A stretch of DNA of 64,000 nt, from the NCBI RefSeq assembly GCF_050107595.1, contig NZ_JBNILH010000002.1, positions 124,001-188,000 on the forward strand, read 5' to 3'. Source of the DNA: Bacillus_AB infantis_C (GTDB lineage Bacteria > Bacillota > Bacilli > Bacillales > Cytobacillaceae). The notes below the pieces were generated by a model. The model was not told the origin of the DNA. It searched no databases and was given only the letters and a program-made list of their open reading frames with translations. The position numbers and the translations under genes were made by a program. This document shows positions 40,163 to 48,584 of this stretch, in pieces; position 1 is the first letter of the stretch; every line of letters starts with the position of its first letter.

Positions 40163-42113
40163 AGGAGAAACACTGACTCAGGAACAGCAGCAGGAGCTGC
40201 TCGAAAAATATGATCCCGAAGCGGGGACGCGAAAGCTGAAGGGAGTGCTGGGATGGGTTGTCTTTTTAGGCTTGCTGTCCTTCTCCCTATTCCAGCTGTA
40301 CACTGGAATATTCGGTGTATTGACTGCCCAGCTTCAGCGTTCCATCCACTTGGGATTCGCACTTGCGCTTATTTTTCTTCTTTTCCCGGCGAGGAAAAAG
40401 GACAGGGGAAAGAAGCATAAAGTAGCCTGGTATGATTTGATCCTTGCCATTGCTGCAGTTGCAGTGGGGGCATACTGGCCGCTTATGATCGATGAAATCG
40501 TCATGAGGGTCGGCCGTTTGACTGATCTTGATTTTTATATTGGACTTACAGCAATCATTCTTGTCCTTGAGGCAACCAGGAGGGCAGTTGGGCTTCCTAT
40601 AACCATCATTGCTGCACTTTTTCTTGCGTATGCCCTGTATGGCCCTTATATGCCTGGATTCCTTGCGCACAGGGGGCTGGATCTGCAGCGGCTGGTACAG
40701 ACGATGTTCTTTACGACCGAAGGGATACTGGGGACGCCGCTAGGGGTTTCCGCCACCTTCATCTTCCTGTTCCTGCTGTTCGGGTCATTCCTGGTAAAAA
40801 CAGGAGTGGGGCAATATTTCAATGATCTGGCTGTCAGCATCGCCGGAAAAAGGACAGGGGGACCTGCCAAGGTAGCAATTTTCTCGAGTGCACTGCAGGG
40901 AACGATCAGCGGAAGCTCAGTTGCCAATGTTGTAACTTCAGGTTCTTTTACAATCCCGATGATGAAAAAGCTTGGATACAAGAAGGAATTTGCCGGAGCG
41001 GTGGAGGCAGCAGCTTCAACAGGCGGGCAGCTTATGCCGCCAATCATGGGGGCGGCAGCATTCCTGATGGTCGAATTCATTGGCGGAGGCATCACCTATT
41101 GGGATATTGCCAAAGCAGCAGCGATTCCTGCCCTTCTTTATTTCACGGGGATATGGATCATGACCCACTTTGAAGCCAAAAGAATAGGGCTCAGGGGCCT
41201 AAAGAAAGAAGAAATGCCAAACCGCAGAGAAGTGCTGAGCAAAATCTATCTGCTTCTGCCTATCCTGGCAGTAGTGATCCTGCTTATGAGCGGTATGAGC
41301 GTAATTAGGGCCGCTCTTTGGTCTATCCTCATTACAATAGCAGTCAGCGCTATCAGAAAAGAAACCAGGATTAATCTTAAAGATGCTATTGATGCGCTCG
41401 TTGACGGGGCAAGAACCGCTCTTGGTGTAGCCGCTGCAACCGCTGCTGCCGGCATCATAGTCGGTGTGGTAACCAAGACAGGACTGGGTCTTAAGCTGGC
41501 AAATGGACTGCTTGATCTTGCCGGCGGTGCTTTAATTCCGACGCTTATGCTCACGATGCTGGCAGCCATCGTCCTTGGGATGGGTTCACCGACGACAGCA
41601 AACTACGTCATTACATCAACCATCGCGGCACCTGCCATCATTTTGCTTGGTGTACCCGATTTATCAGCCCACCTGTTTGTCTTTTATTTTGGCATCATTG
41701 CCGATATTACACCGCCAGTTGCGCTTGCAGCCTTCGCAGCCGCTGGTGTATCCGGAGGGGAGCCGATCAAGACCGGGGTCAATTCGGCGAAGCTGGCGAT
41801 CGCGGCCTTTATCATTCCGTATATGTTCGTTCTTTCGCCTGAATTGTTAATGATTGATACAACATGGTATTATCTGGTCTGGGTAGTCTTTACTGCTCTT
41901 GCGGGAATGATGGCTATCGGGTCAGGTGTTATCGGCTACTGGTTCAGAAGGCTGTGGTGGTTTGAACGCATAATCGGCATTGTTGGTGGTTTGTGCCTCA
42001 TCTATCCAGAAACTTTAACAGATATAATCGGCCTTGTTTCATTTGCAGCTCTTATCATCCTCCAGTTCGTTATTAAAAGGGATGATTCACTAAAGCCTCA
42101 GGCTGCAGGCTGA
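40152..42113 (+). CDS. TRAP transporter fused permease (4TM and 12TM, TAXI type)
   Basis: A 653-residue membrane protein fusing the small (DctQ-like, about 35-180) and large (DctM-like, about 185-620) TRAP subunits. The DctM signature region AVEAAASTGGQLMPPIMGAAAF and the GMGSPTTANYVI motif are present. It moves a solute delivered by the receptor using a sodium or proton gradient. The likely start is TTG 40152, 8 bases after AAGGAGTGA and inside the DUF1850 gene, so translation is coupled. A terminator follows. Confidence 0.93.
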   Translation: MSNKGETLTQEQQQELLEKYDPEAGTRKLKGVLGWVVFLGLLSFSLFQLYTGIFGVLTAQLQRSIHLGFALALIFLLFPARKKDRGKKHKVAWYDLILAIAAVAVGAYWPLMIDEIVMRVGRLTDLDFYIGLTAIILVLEATRRAVGLPITIIAALFLAYALYGPYMPGFLAHRGLDLQRLVQTMFFTTEGILGTPLGVSATFIFLFLLFGSFLVKTGVGQYFNDLAVSIAGKRTGGPAKVAIFSSALQGTISGSSVANVVTSGSFTIPMMKKLGYKKEFAGAVEAAASTGGQLMPPIMGAAAFLMVEFIGGGITYWDIAKAAAIPALLYFTGIWIMTHFEAKRIGLRGLKKEEMPNRREVLSKIYLLLPILAVVILLMSGMSVIRAALWSILITIAVSAIRKETRINLKDAIDALVDGARTALGVAAATAAAGIIVGVVTKTGLGLKLANGLLDLAGGALIPTLMLTMLAAIVLGMGSPTTANYVITSTIAAPAIILLGVPDLSAHLFVFYFGIIADITPPVALAAFAAAGVSGGEPIKTGVNSAKLAIAAFIIPYMFVLSPELLMIDTTWYYLVWVVFTALAGMMAIGSGVIGYWFRRLWWFERIIGIVGGLCLIYPETLTDIIGLVSFAALIILQFVIKRDDSLKPQAAG

Positions 42114-42117
42114 TTTA

Positions 42118-42148
42118 CAAAGGGAGTCCAATCGGGCTCCCTTTTTTT
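42118..42148 (+). terminator. Terminator after the TRAP permease
   Basis: AAAGGGAG stem, loop TCCAATCGGG, CTCCCTTTTTTT. Confidence 0.85.
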
Positions 42149-42261
42149 GAATGATTGAAAATTGTGTTATTATGGGTGAGGAGGGAATTTTTTACTGAAG
42201 TGATCGCTTTATCGCAAATTGATGGGGGCGGTGGGAGAAATTTTGATGGCCAAAGCAAAAG

Positions 42262-42293
42262 AGCTAATTCCAATACAGATATTGAAATTAGCT
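42262..42293 (-). terminator. Hairpin terminator of the small WYL-like gene
   Basis: AGCTAATT.CAATA / TATTG.AATTAGCT stem overlapping the stop codon; on the minus strand it is followed by CTTTTGCTTT. Confidence 0.55.
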
Positions 42294-42512
42294 GATTTTC
42301 CGGTATGTCTGCTCTTTTTCCGGCATGAGCGAAAGAATGTTTTCGAGCTTAAAGATTCTCATTTGCCTCCTTGTGAAGCAATAGGCAAGAACAGTAGTTC
42401 CGTTTATATCTTTCACTAGAATCTTCCTGTGTGTCAGTTTATTCTTGGCGGAAAGATAGATTACCTGAATAGCCATATTCTTTTCCATTGATCTGTACAA
42501 AATGCCTTTCAT
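42288..42512 (-). CDS. Small WYL-domain-like protein
   Basis: A 74-residue protein consisting of little more than a WYL-like module: IQVIYLSAKNKLTHRKILVKDINGTTVLAYCFTRRQMRIFKLENILSL. In larger WYL regulators this Sm-like fold binds nucleotides or nucleic acid ligands downstream of a helix-turn-helix; here no DNA-binding domain is attached. AGGAGG lies 6 bases before the ATG at 42512. Single gene, opposite to its neighbours. A plus-strand frame at 42246 overlaps it but has no coding support. Confidence 0.75.
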   Translation of the reverse strand: MKGILYRSMEKNMAIQVIYLSAKNKLTHRKILVKDINGTTVLAYCFTRRQMRIFKLENILSLMPEKEQTYRKIS

Positions 42513-42681
42513 TTAGTTTTCCTCCTATTAAGCCATTGGGGCTTTCTTTTCTTGTATTTTCATTATATGCGAACAGATGTTCTTTTTCAAGTGAGGAGCA
42601 TTACTTTTTTCATTTTTTTACATTTTAAAGTTATTATGAGTAACTGTTGCTTGGTTTAAGAAAATCGTCCAGGGGATTGTG

Positions 42682-43509
42682 ATGAATAAACATATGATTG
42701 AATTAATTGGAGCAGAAAAAAACATAAAAGGGAACAGGATTCTCACTGACATCAATATAAGGCTGGACCAGGGTGAGCGGGCAGCCATAATCGGGCACAA
42801 CGGCTCTGGGAAAAGCACCTTATTGAAACTGATGGCAGGATTTATTGAACCTACTGCCGGGAGCGTAAAAAGGAGGACCAGGAAAATTGGGTTTGTTCCT
42901 GAACATTTCCCAGATCAAAATCGGTTTAGAATGAGAGAGTTTCTTTTGTCTGCCGGAAGAATGGGAGGCCGGACGAAGCCAGAGCTTGAGGAGGAGATTG
43001 AATATTATGCTGAGTTATTCCATGCAGAGGGGTTTCTGGAAACTCCCTTGAAGAATTGTTCTAAGGGGACGATGCAGAAGGCTGGGATCATCCAGGCCCT
43101 TCTGCTGCAGCCGGATGTTCTCCTCCTGGACGAGCCTTTGACCGGGCTGGACGAGGAAGCCCAGCAGGCATTCCTCAGATACCTTCCAGATCTTAAAGGA
43201 AAAATGGCCATTGCATTTACTGCTCATGAAAGCTTTCTTGTCAGAGAGGCGGCGGACAGGGTGATTACATTGGAAAACGGTTCTGTTATATCTGATGTTA
43301 ATAATGTTGCTGAAGCCGTGAAATACATAAAAGCTCTGGTACCGGATATTTCTACCCTAAAAGAGTTGCCAGCCGTTCAGTATAGCCAATTGGACCATAA
43401 CCTCTTTGTCATCAAAGTAGCAGCTTCGGCATCAGACATCCTTCTAAAAGGCCTTCTTAATTCTGGCTGTTCAATAGTTGAAGTGATAGAAGGGGGGAGA
43501 GCGCTTTGA
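42682..43509 (+). CDS. ABC transporter ATP-binding protein
   Basis: A 275-residue ATPase. Walker A is GHNGSGKST, the signature motif is the variant NCSKGTMQKAG, and Walker B is VLLLDEPLTGLD followed by the H-loop ATAFTAHE-like region (IAFTAHESFL). A C-terminal extension of about 60 residues follows the ATPase core. It likely energises the permease encoded next, with which it overlaps by one base (TGATG). The start may be GTG 42679 or ATG 42682; GGGG before the ATG favours the latter. Substrate unknown. Confidence 0.88.
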   Translation: MNKHMIELIGAEKNIKGNRILTDINIRLDQGERAAIIGHNGSGKSTLLKLMAGFIEPTAGSVKRRTRKIGFVPEHFPDQNRFRMREFLLSAGRMGGRTKPELEEEIEYYAELFHAEGFLETPLKNCSKGTMQKAGIIQALLLQPDVLLLDEPLTGLDEEAQQAFLRYLPDLKGKMAIAFTAHESFLVREAADRVITLENGSVISDVNNVAEAVKYIKALVPDISTLKELPAVQYSQLDHNLFVIKVAASASDILLKGLLNSGCSIVEVIEGGRAL

Positions 43510-44210
43510 TGGCTTTCCTTCAGTATCAGCTCAGGAGTGTAATCAGATCATACAGATTCCTGCCTCCCTATACTGTTTATCTAGTCTGGGTTTTCGTATT
43601 GTACACCTACGAAGGGGCACCCGTCCTTAGCAGCTACGCTGTCTCATCGATTGCTTTATATTTGTGTACAGCCTGGCTGGGCATGCTTTTCTTTTCGTTG
43701 GATCAGGAACAGGAAAAGTTTATCCTGATGTCACACCTAGGCAGCATAAAGAAATACCTTGCTGGCAAGGCGGCTGCTGTGTTTGTTTCCTCCCTGCCGC
43801 TTATGCTATTTGCCATCTACTTTCCTGTGATCACAGGCAGATTTAGATTGGAAATGGAGGTATCATTTTACCTGCTGGCTTTCTATGCCCATATTATGAT
43901 GGCCATCCTCGGGCTGCTCGTTTCAATGCTATTCTCTGGCAGACAGATTGCAGACAAAAGGTATGCCTGGCTGGCCGCTGTTCTCATACTGACAGCTTCA
44001 CTAGCAGCTGAATCAGTTGAGGATGAATGGAAGGGATCTTCCTGGTTCCTTTGGCTGCTGCCCCCTGTCATGAGGGTACTGAGTTATCTAAGCCAGGGGG
44101 ATACAGGAGTGAAGCTGATCCCATTACTTAAAGACAGCCTGTTTATAATCATTTATTGCTTGGCAGCAGCTGCTGCAGGAGTTCGTTTATTCTTAAAAAA
44201 GGAAGCTTGA
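43509..44210 (+). CDS. ABC transporter permease-like membrane protein
   Basis: A 233-residue integral membrane protein with about six helices (for example around residues 22-40, 46-66, 85-105, 118-140, 152-168 and 205-228). No catalytic motif. Coupling to the ATPase gene and topology indicate an ABC-2-type exporter permease. GAAGGGGGGAGAG precedes the ATG. The substrate cannot be deduced; small two-gene exporters like this often handle peptides or lipids. Confidence 0.75.
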   Translation: MAFLQYQLRSVIRSYRFLPPYTVYLVWVFVLYTYEGAPVLSSYAVSSIALYLCTAWLGMLFFSLDQEQEKFILMSHLGSIKKYLAGKAAAVFVSSLPLMLFAIYFPVITGRFRLEMEVSFYLLAFYAHIMMAILGLLVSMLFSGRQIADKRYAWLAAVLILTASLAAESVEDEWKGSSWFLWLLPPVMRVLSYLSQGDTGVKLIPLLKDSLFIIIYCLAAAAAGVRLFLKKEA

Positions 44211-44219
44211 ATAAACATA

Positions 44220-44315
44220 GCCGGTTAAGATCCAAGTTTAACAATGTGGTTATGGGGGACTGTCGAAAATGCCTTTCAGGCAAGGAGACTTTCTCCCATA
44301 ACTTCATAAACCGGC
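44220..44315 (+). other. Nested hairpin structure in the intergenic region
   Basis: Three nested helices: GCCGGTT (44220) with AACCGGC (44309); GTTATGGG, extended to 11 bp (44249), with CCCATAAC (44295); and TGCCT/AGGCA (44270, 44278). No T-run follows on the plus strand. It lies between the ABC permease gene and the tRNA promoter. It could be a 3' untranslated structure or a small RNA; I recognise no known class. Confidence 0.5.
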
Positions 44316-44351
44316 AGAAATAAAAAAGTATAAAAAATATCTGAAATAGTA

Positions 44352-44379
44352 TTGACTTTGCCCTGAAAATGAATATAAT
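44352..44379 (+). promoter_or_regulatory. SigA promoter of tRNA-Val
   Basis: TTGACT and TATAAT with 16-bp spacing, 20 bp before the tRNA 5' end. Confidence 0.75.
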
Positions 44380-44399
44380 TAAATATGTAGTTAAGACAC

Positions 44400-44471
44400 G
44401 ATCTGATAGTTCAGCGGGAGAATACTTCCTTGACAGGGAAGGGGTCGGGGGTTCGAATCCCTCTCAGATCA
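44400..44471 (+). tRNA. tRNA-Val (anticodon GAC)
   Basis: A 72-nt cloverleaf: acceptor GATCTGA/TCAGATC (7 bp), D stem GTTC/GAAT, anticodon stem CTTCC/GGAAG with loop TTGACAG (anticodon GAC), 5-nt variable loop, T stem GGGGG/CCCTC with loop TTCGAAT, discriminator A. The CCA end is not encoded (the next bases are TAC). It stands alone with its own promoter and terminator. Confidence 0.92.
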
Positions 44472-44479
44472 TACTTGTG

Positions 44480-44512
44480 AAATGCCCGGCAGTATAATGC
44501 CGGGCATTTTCT
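44480..44512 (+). terminator. Terminator after tRNA-Val
   Basis: AATGCCCGGCA, 6-base loop, TGCCGGGCATT, then TTCTATTTT. Confidence 0.85.
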
Positions 44513-44545
44513 ATTTTAAAAAGTTTGGCGATTAGTTTAGGATGC

Positions 44546-44584
44546 AAAAAAAGAGCTGCCGAGTCGATCGGCAGCTCTTTTTTT
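44546..44584 (-). terminator. Terminator after the luciferase-like gene
   Basis: A long stem AAAAAAGAGCTGCCGA / TCGGCAGCTCTTTTTT with a 5-base loop, T-runs on both strands. Confidence 0.85.
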
Positions 44585-45602
44585 AATGTTTTTTCATAAT
44601 CTCACTAACGATTTCAAATGAACGCAATCGGGCTTTATGATCATAAATTTGGGCATTGACCATAAATTCATTAGCCTGGGTTTTATCCAGGAATTCCTGC
44701 AGCTTTTTCTGTACCGTTTCTGCATCTCCAATAATGGATGAGCCAAGCTGCTGCTGGAGCAGGGCCTTTTCGTATTCACTCCATAATTCATCCATGTTAT
44801 CAACAGGCGGCTTTAGAGCACCTGGCGTATTGCGGATGAGGTTGAGGAACTGCTGCTGCATGCTTGTCGCAAGCCTTTCAGCTTCTTCCTGTGTATCAGC
44901 TGCAATAACATTGACCCCTACCATTGCATATGGCTCAGATAATATATCTGATGGTGTGAAATGGCTTCGGTAAAGCTGAAGTGCAGGAAGAGTGTTATCA
45001 GGCGAAAAGTGGCTGGCAAATGCGAAAGGCAGACCGAGCTGTGCAGAAAGCCTTGCGCTGAAGCCGCTTGAGCCCAGAAGCCAGATTGGAATCTTCAAAC
45101 CTTCCCCAGGGATGGCTCTTACTCTTTTCCTCTCAGCCGGCGACTCTGCTTCAAAATATTCCCGGAGCTCTTCAAGCTGGTCAGGGAAATCCTGTCCATC
45201 ACTTCCGCGGTCCCTGCGCAGTGCATGTGCTGTGAGCTGATCTGTGCCCGGCGCCCGCCCGAGTCCAAGGTCTATGCGCCCGGGATATAGGGACTCCAAT
45301 GTACCAAACTGCTCGGCTATGACGAGCGGTGCGTGATTGGGGAGCATGATCCCCCCGGAACCAACCCGGATGGATGAGGTTCCCCCGGCAACGTGCCCGA
45401 TTACTACGGAAGTGGCAGAGCTTGCAATGCCAGCCATATTATGGTGCTCTGCAAGCCAATACCGCGTATAACCCCACTTCTCGGCATGCTGGGCCAGGTC
45501 GAGGGTGTTTTTCAATGAAGCGGCTGCCGTACTCCCTTCATTGATAGGCGAAAGGTCCAGGACCGAATATTTAATATTGCTTAACTTCTTATTCTCAGAC
45601 AT
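44583..45602 (-). CDS. LLM-class flavin-dependent oxidoreductase
   Basis: A 339-residue luciferase-like monooxygenase fold (TIM barrel). Recognisable family segments are YTRYWLAEHHNMAGIASSAT, IRVGSGGIMLPNHAPLVIAEQFGTLESLYPGRIDLGLGRAPG and IWLLGSSGFSARLSAQLGLPFAFASHF. These enzymes use reduced flavin (FMNH2) and oxygen; the physiological substrate is unknown. Close relatives annotated in Bacilli include YceB-like proteins. Single gene, terminator downstream. Confidence 0.9.
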   Translation of the reverse strand: MSENKKLSNIKYSVLDLSPINEGSTAAASLKNTLDLAQHAEKWGYTRYWLAEHHNMAGIASSATSVVIGHVAGGTSSIRVGSGGIMLPNHAPLVIAEQFGTLESLYPGRIDLGLGRAPGTDQLTAHALRRDRGSDGQDFPDQLEELREYFEAESPAERKRVRAIPGEGLKIPIWLLGSSGFSARLSAQLGLPFAFASHFSPDNTLPALQLYRSHFTPSDILSEPYAMVGVNVIAADTQEEAERLATSMQQQFLNLIRNTPGALKPPVDNMDELWSEYEKALLQQQLGSSIIGDAETVQKKLQEFLDKTQANEFMVNAQIYDHKARLRSFEIVSEIMKKH

Positions 45603-45761
45603 AATGTCACTTCTTTCTTCTGTAATGACTGACGTATAAAATCAGGTGTCAGCTCATGTCTATTTTATCAGCAGTAATTAGTCTCTCAAAATATTATGAT
45701 TTAAACCGGAAAAGTCTTAGTTTGAATAGGTCTACTCAGACAGTAATTTGTGAGGAATAAG

Positions 45762-45860
45762 ATGTCGGTGTTGAATGGGGATGAATATGAAGGGAAGGTT
45801 TATGTAATTAAAGCCGTTAGCTGTAAGGAAGTTTCGTCTAAGCCGCCTGCCTTTTCATAA
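45762..45860 (+). CDS. Possible 32-residue peptide gene (uncertain)
   Basis: ATG SVLNGDEYEGKVYVIK... ending CKEVSSKPPAFS, preceded by GAGGAATAAG. It is the only plausible short reading frame in the 390-bp gap between the luciferase-like gene and the epimerase, but there is no clear promoter or terminator of its own and no recognised family. The rest of that gap holds the epimerase terminator. Confidence 0.25.
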   Translation: MSVLNGDEYEGKVYVIKAVSCKEVSSKPPAFS

Positions 45861-45943
45861 CCTGCCTCTTTCTTTTGAAATGAGTGTGGGCTTTGCACTA
45901 TCGTCCAGTGGACTTTGCAAAGAAAAGAACAGGTGGTTATAGC

Positions 45944-45986
45944 TTTAAAAGAGCTGTAGGGAATAATTGATGGTTTACAGCTCTTT
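45944..45986 (-). terminator. Terminator after the epimerase gene
   Basis: AAAAGAGCTGTA and TACAGCTCTTT arms around a 16-20 base loop. The 3' minus-strand tail is T-rich. Confidence 0.6.
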
Positions 45987-45992
45987 AAAGCA

Positions 45993-46916
45993 TTATTTTG
46001 CAGAAGGGGTATTCCTGAAATATTGTATTGTCTCTTCAATTCCTTTTTCAATCGTATATTTGGGCTCCCATCCAAGTTGTAGTTTTGCCAGGCTATTATC
46101 CAGCCTGCTGTGCAAAATGTCCCCATTCCTAAAGGCGCTATAGACAGGGGCAGCTGTGACATTTGCAGCCTCTGAAATTATAGACAATAGCCGATTTATG
46201 CTTGTTTGTTGATTGCAGCCTATATTGGCAATAATATTTCCTTCATTTTCAACAGCAAGGATATTTGCTGATGCCACATCCTTTACATAGACAAAATCCC
46301 TTGTCTGCTCTCCATCCCCAAAAATGACCGGTGTTTCCCGCTGTAAGAGCTTTTGAATAAAAACAGCTATAACAGCTCCCTCACCCTTTGATTTCTGCCG
46401 CGGTCCATAAACATTTGCGTATCTGAGGATTGTATAAGGAATTTTGTAATGATCGGAAAACAGCTTTATATATATTTCGGAGGATAACTTGGAGGCTCCG
46501 TAATAAGAGATGGGCATAGCGGGTGTATTTTCGGCTGCAGGAATGGGGGAATCGCCATAAACAGCTGAAGATGAAGAAAAAATAAATCTTTTGATGTGAT
46601 GGCGGCTTGCCAGAGATAAAAGCTTGATTGTTCCAACAATATTAGTTTGTGCATCCTGTACCGGATCTTTGATGGATGAAGCAACATCCACTTGGGCCGC
46701 AAGATGGATGATGACCTCCGGCTTATCCTTCTGGAATATTTCATCCACTTCCTTTGAAACTAAGTTTGTGTGGTAAAATTTCGCACCCTCTGGAATATTA
46801 TCAATATTTCCGTTAGAAAGGTCATCCAGAATGATTGGAAGGTGGCCGCGGGAAATGAGCATATCAACAACATGGGAACCGATAAAACCAGCACCTCCTG
46901 TTACTAGTACTCTCAA
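45993..46916 (-). CDS. NAD-dependent epimerase/dehydratase, GalE-like
   Basis: A 307-residue extended SDR. The N-terminal GGAGFIGSHVVD motif binds NAD, SSSSAVYG provides the active-site serine, and YYGASKLSSE the tyrosine and lysine. It likely epimerises or dehydrates a nucleotide sugar such as UDP-glucose for cell surface polysaccharide; the exact substrate cannot be given. It starts with TTG (46914-46916), overlapping as TTGA the stop of a 12-codon leader frame that has the good ribosome site. No other sugar genes lie nearby. Confidence 0.88.
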   Translation of the reverse strand: MRVLVTGGAGFIGSHVVDMLISRGHLPIILDDLSNGNIDNIPEGAKFYHTNLVSKEVDEIFQKDKPEVIIHLAAQVDVASSIKDPVQDAQTNIVGTIKLLSLASRHHIKRFIFSSSSAVYGDSPIPAAENTPAMPISYYGASKLSSEIYIKLFSDHYKIPYTILRYANVYGPRQKSKGEGAVIAVFIQKLLQRETPVIFGDGEQTRDFVYVKDVASANILAVENEGNIIANIGCNQQTSINRLLSIISEAANVTAAPVYSAFRNGDILHSRLDNSLAKLQLGWEPKYTIEKGIEETIQYFRNTPSAK

Positions 46917-46951
46917 ATCTTGCCGCTGCTTTCCCTGTCATGATTACCCAT
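46913..46951 (-). CDS. 12-residue leader peptide coupled to the epimerase
   Basis: ATG GGT ... ATT TGA encodes MGNHDRESSGKI. AGGAGGAG lies 8-9 bases before its ATG, whereas the epimerase TTG start has no clear ribosome site. The leader stop and epimerase start overlap (TTGA). It may couple translation; alternatively it marks a frameshift at the 5' end of the epimerase. Confidence 0.45.
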   Translation of the reverse strand: MGNHDRESSGKI

Positions 46952-47253
46952 CAATTAAACTCCTCCTTTATATTGTGCGCCTGCATTTATTGCAATTACA
47001 TATCCTTTCACAGTATATGAATGTACAGCCAGACTGAAACAGACAAGAGCGGACATGGAGCGTTTTTCAATTAACCAGTCAAAGAGCAGCTGAGACTTCT
47101 GAAAAAATAAAAAATTGAGAAAAATCACGAAAAATAATTGTCAAAGCAGTCTCTGTTATATTACAATTTCCATAAGGGCGTGTGCATTATAATGAATATT
47201 TATGTTCCCGCATAAATGCCTCATATAATATCCCCGCGCCGCAGGAGGGCAAT

Positions 47254-47583
47254 ATGTATCAGGACAGCACAGTGTATATTATTGGAGACAGCAAGACATC
47301 CTCCAATAATCCGATCATGCAGAAATACAATGGTTTTTTCATTGCACTCGTCATTGACAGGGACACACATAAGATTGAAGATGCAGAATGCTCTTCAACA
47401 ATTGGGCTGACTTCCCTGTTTGTTAAGTCCTTGTTTGCAGGGAAATACATGCTGGAGGAAGAAGGAATTCTTTCTGAAATAGAAGCGCGGTATTTTGGTT
47501 CTTCCCAGAAAGCGCTGATGGTTGCTTTTAAGAATGCCAGCATAAAGTACAAGCAAATAGCCGGAATAAATTTAAATGTATAG
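47254..47583 (+). CDS. DUF3870 protein
   Basis: A 109-residue soluble protein, MYQDSTVYIIGDSKTSSNNPI ... with the CSSTIGLTSLFVKSLF region, matching DUF3870. Relatives are often found near amino acid or acyl degradation genes, but no function is known to me. The ATG at 47254 follows GGAGGG; an in-frame upstream frame from 47182 lacks a ribosome site. A TATAAT at 47188 may be the -10 box. The 337 bp upstream to the epimerase hold only the two divergent promoter regions and the leader frame. Confidence 0.8.
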   Translation: MYQDSTVYIIGDSKTSSNNPIMQKYNGFFIALVIDRDTHKIEDAECSSTIGLTSLFVKSLFAGKYMLEEEGILSEIEARYFGSSQKALMVAFKNASIKYKQIAGINLNV

Positions 47584-47609
47584 CTGCTTTTTCTGCTGAA
47601 CCCAGATAA

Positions 47610-47652
47610 AATCCAGCTGTTAGAGACTCTCTCTGGCAGCTGGATTTTTTTA
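47610..47652 (+). terminator. Terminator after the DUF3870 gene
   Basis: ATCCAGCTG and CAGCTGGAT arms, then TTTTTTT. Confidence 0.8.
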
Positions 47653-47679
47653 ATAGCCTAAGTTCTATTCATAACGCTA

Positions 47680-47708
47680 TTGAAATATAGTAATTTATCC
47701 GCTATAAT
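47680..47708 (+). promoter_or_regulatory. SigA promoter of the dpp-ykf operon
   Basis: TTGAAA (47680) and TATAAT (47703) with 17-bp spacing, 39 bp before dppA. The 5' leader contains AATATTCGAAAG, only a weak approach to the CodY box, though CodY control of dpp is known in B. subtilis. Confidence 0.75.
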
Positions 47709-47747
47709 AGTGAGAAAATTCAAAATATTCGAAAGTGTGGAGAGTCT

Positions 47748-48572
47748 ATGAAAATATATCTATCGGTCGATATGGAAGGCATAACCTGTCTGTCTGATTA
47801 TACCCATGTTGATTCTTCCAGGCACAATTATGAGAGAAGCCGGATCATTATGACAGACGAAGCGAATTTTATTGTTTCAGAAGCTTTTGACAGGGGTGCT
47901 TCTGAGGTGCTGGTGAATGACAGCCATTCCAAAATGAATAATCTTCTTGTTGAGAGGATGCACCCGGAAACCCAGCTGATCACAGGGGACGTAAAGCCTT
48001 ACAGCATGGTCCAGGGATTGAATTCTGAATTCTCAGGCGCTATATTCGCTGGCTATCATGCAAGGGCATCCATGGAAGGTGTCATGTCTCATACAATGAT
48101 ATTCGGTGTCCGGAATATGTACATAAATGACACAGCAGTCGGGGAGCTGGGATTTAACGCATATGTGGCAGGCCATTTTGGCGTCCCGGTGATTATGGTT
48201 GCAGGCGATGACCGGGCGGCCAGGGAAGCTGAAGAGCTTATTCCGAATGTGACGACAGCTGTCGTGAAACAGACGATTTCCCGTTCCGCAGTAAAAACGC
48301 TCACACCTGCAAAGGCTGGGGTGCTTTTGAAGGAAAAAACTGCCGCTGCCCTGGAAAACAGGGAAAAGGTCAAACCGCTTGCCCCGCCGGACGCTCCTCT
48401 CCTGCGGATTGAATTTGCAAACTATGGCCAGGCGGAATGGGCAGGGCTTATGCCTGGTACGGAAATAGAAAAAGGAACGACAACCGTCCGGTTCCAGGCA
48501 AAAAATATCCTGGAAGCTTACCAGGCTATGCTGGTCATGACCGAACTGGCCATGAGAACGGCATTTTGTTAG
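47748..48572 (+). CDS. dppA: D-aminopeptidase DppA (M55 family)
   Basis: A 274-residue zinc peptidase. The metal and active-site residues of the B. subtilis enzyme are all present at the same numbers: Asp8, Glu10, His60, His104, His115 and Glu133 (SVDMEG, NDSHS, GYHAR, SHTM, GELG). It releases D-amino acids such as D-Ala from peptides with a D-residue at the N-terminus, in the cytoplasm as a decamer. First gene of the dpp operon, coupling murein dipeptide uptake to breakdown. Confidence 0.94.
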   Translation: MKIYLSVDMEGITCLSDYTHVDSSRHNYERSRIIMTDEANFIVSEAFDRGASEVLVNDSHSKMNNLLVERMHPETQLITGDVKPYSMVQGLNSEFSGAIFAGYHARASMEGVMSHTMIFGVRNMYINDTAVGELGFNAYVAGHFGVPVIMVAGDDRAAREAEELIPNVTTAVVKQTISRSAVKTLTPAKAGVLLKEKTAAALENREKVKPLAPPDAPLLRIEFANYGQAEWAGLMPGTEIEKGTTTVRFQAKNILEAYQAMLVMTELAMRTAFC

Positions 48573-48584
48573 GAAGTGGCCGGG

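Noticed and set aside
42246..42419. Plus-strand frame starting MAKAKELIPIQILKLADF with a GGAG upstream
   Set aside because: It runs antisense through the small WYL-like gene and its terminator hairpin, and shows no family similarity or protein-like conservation pattern.
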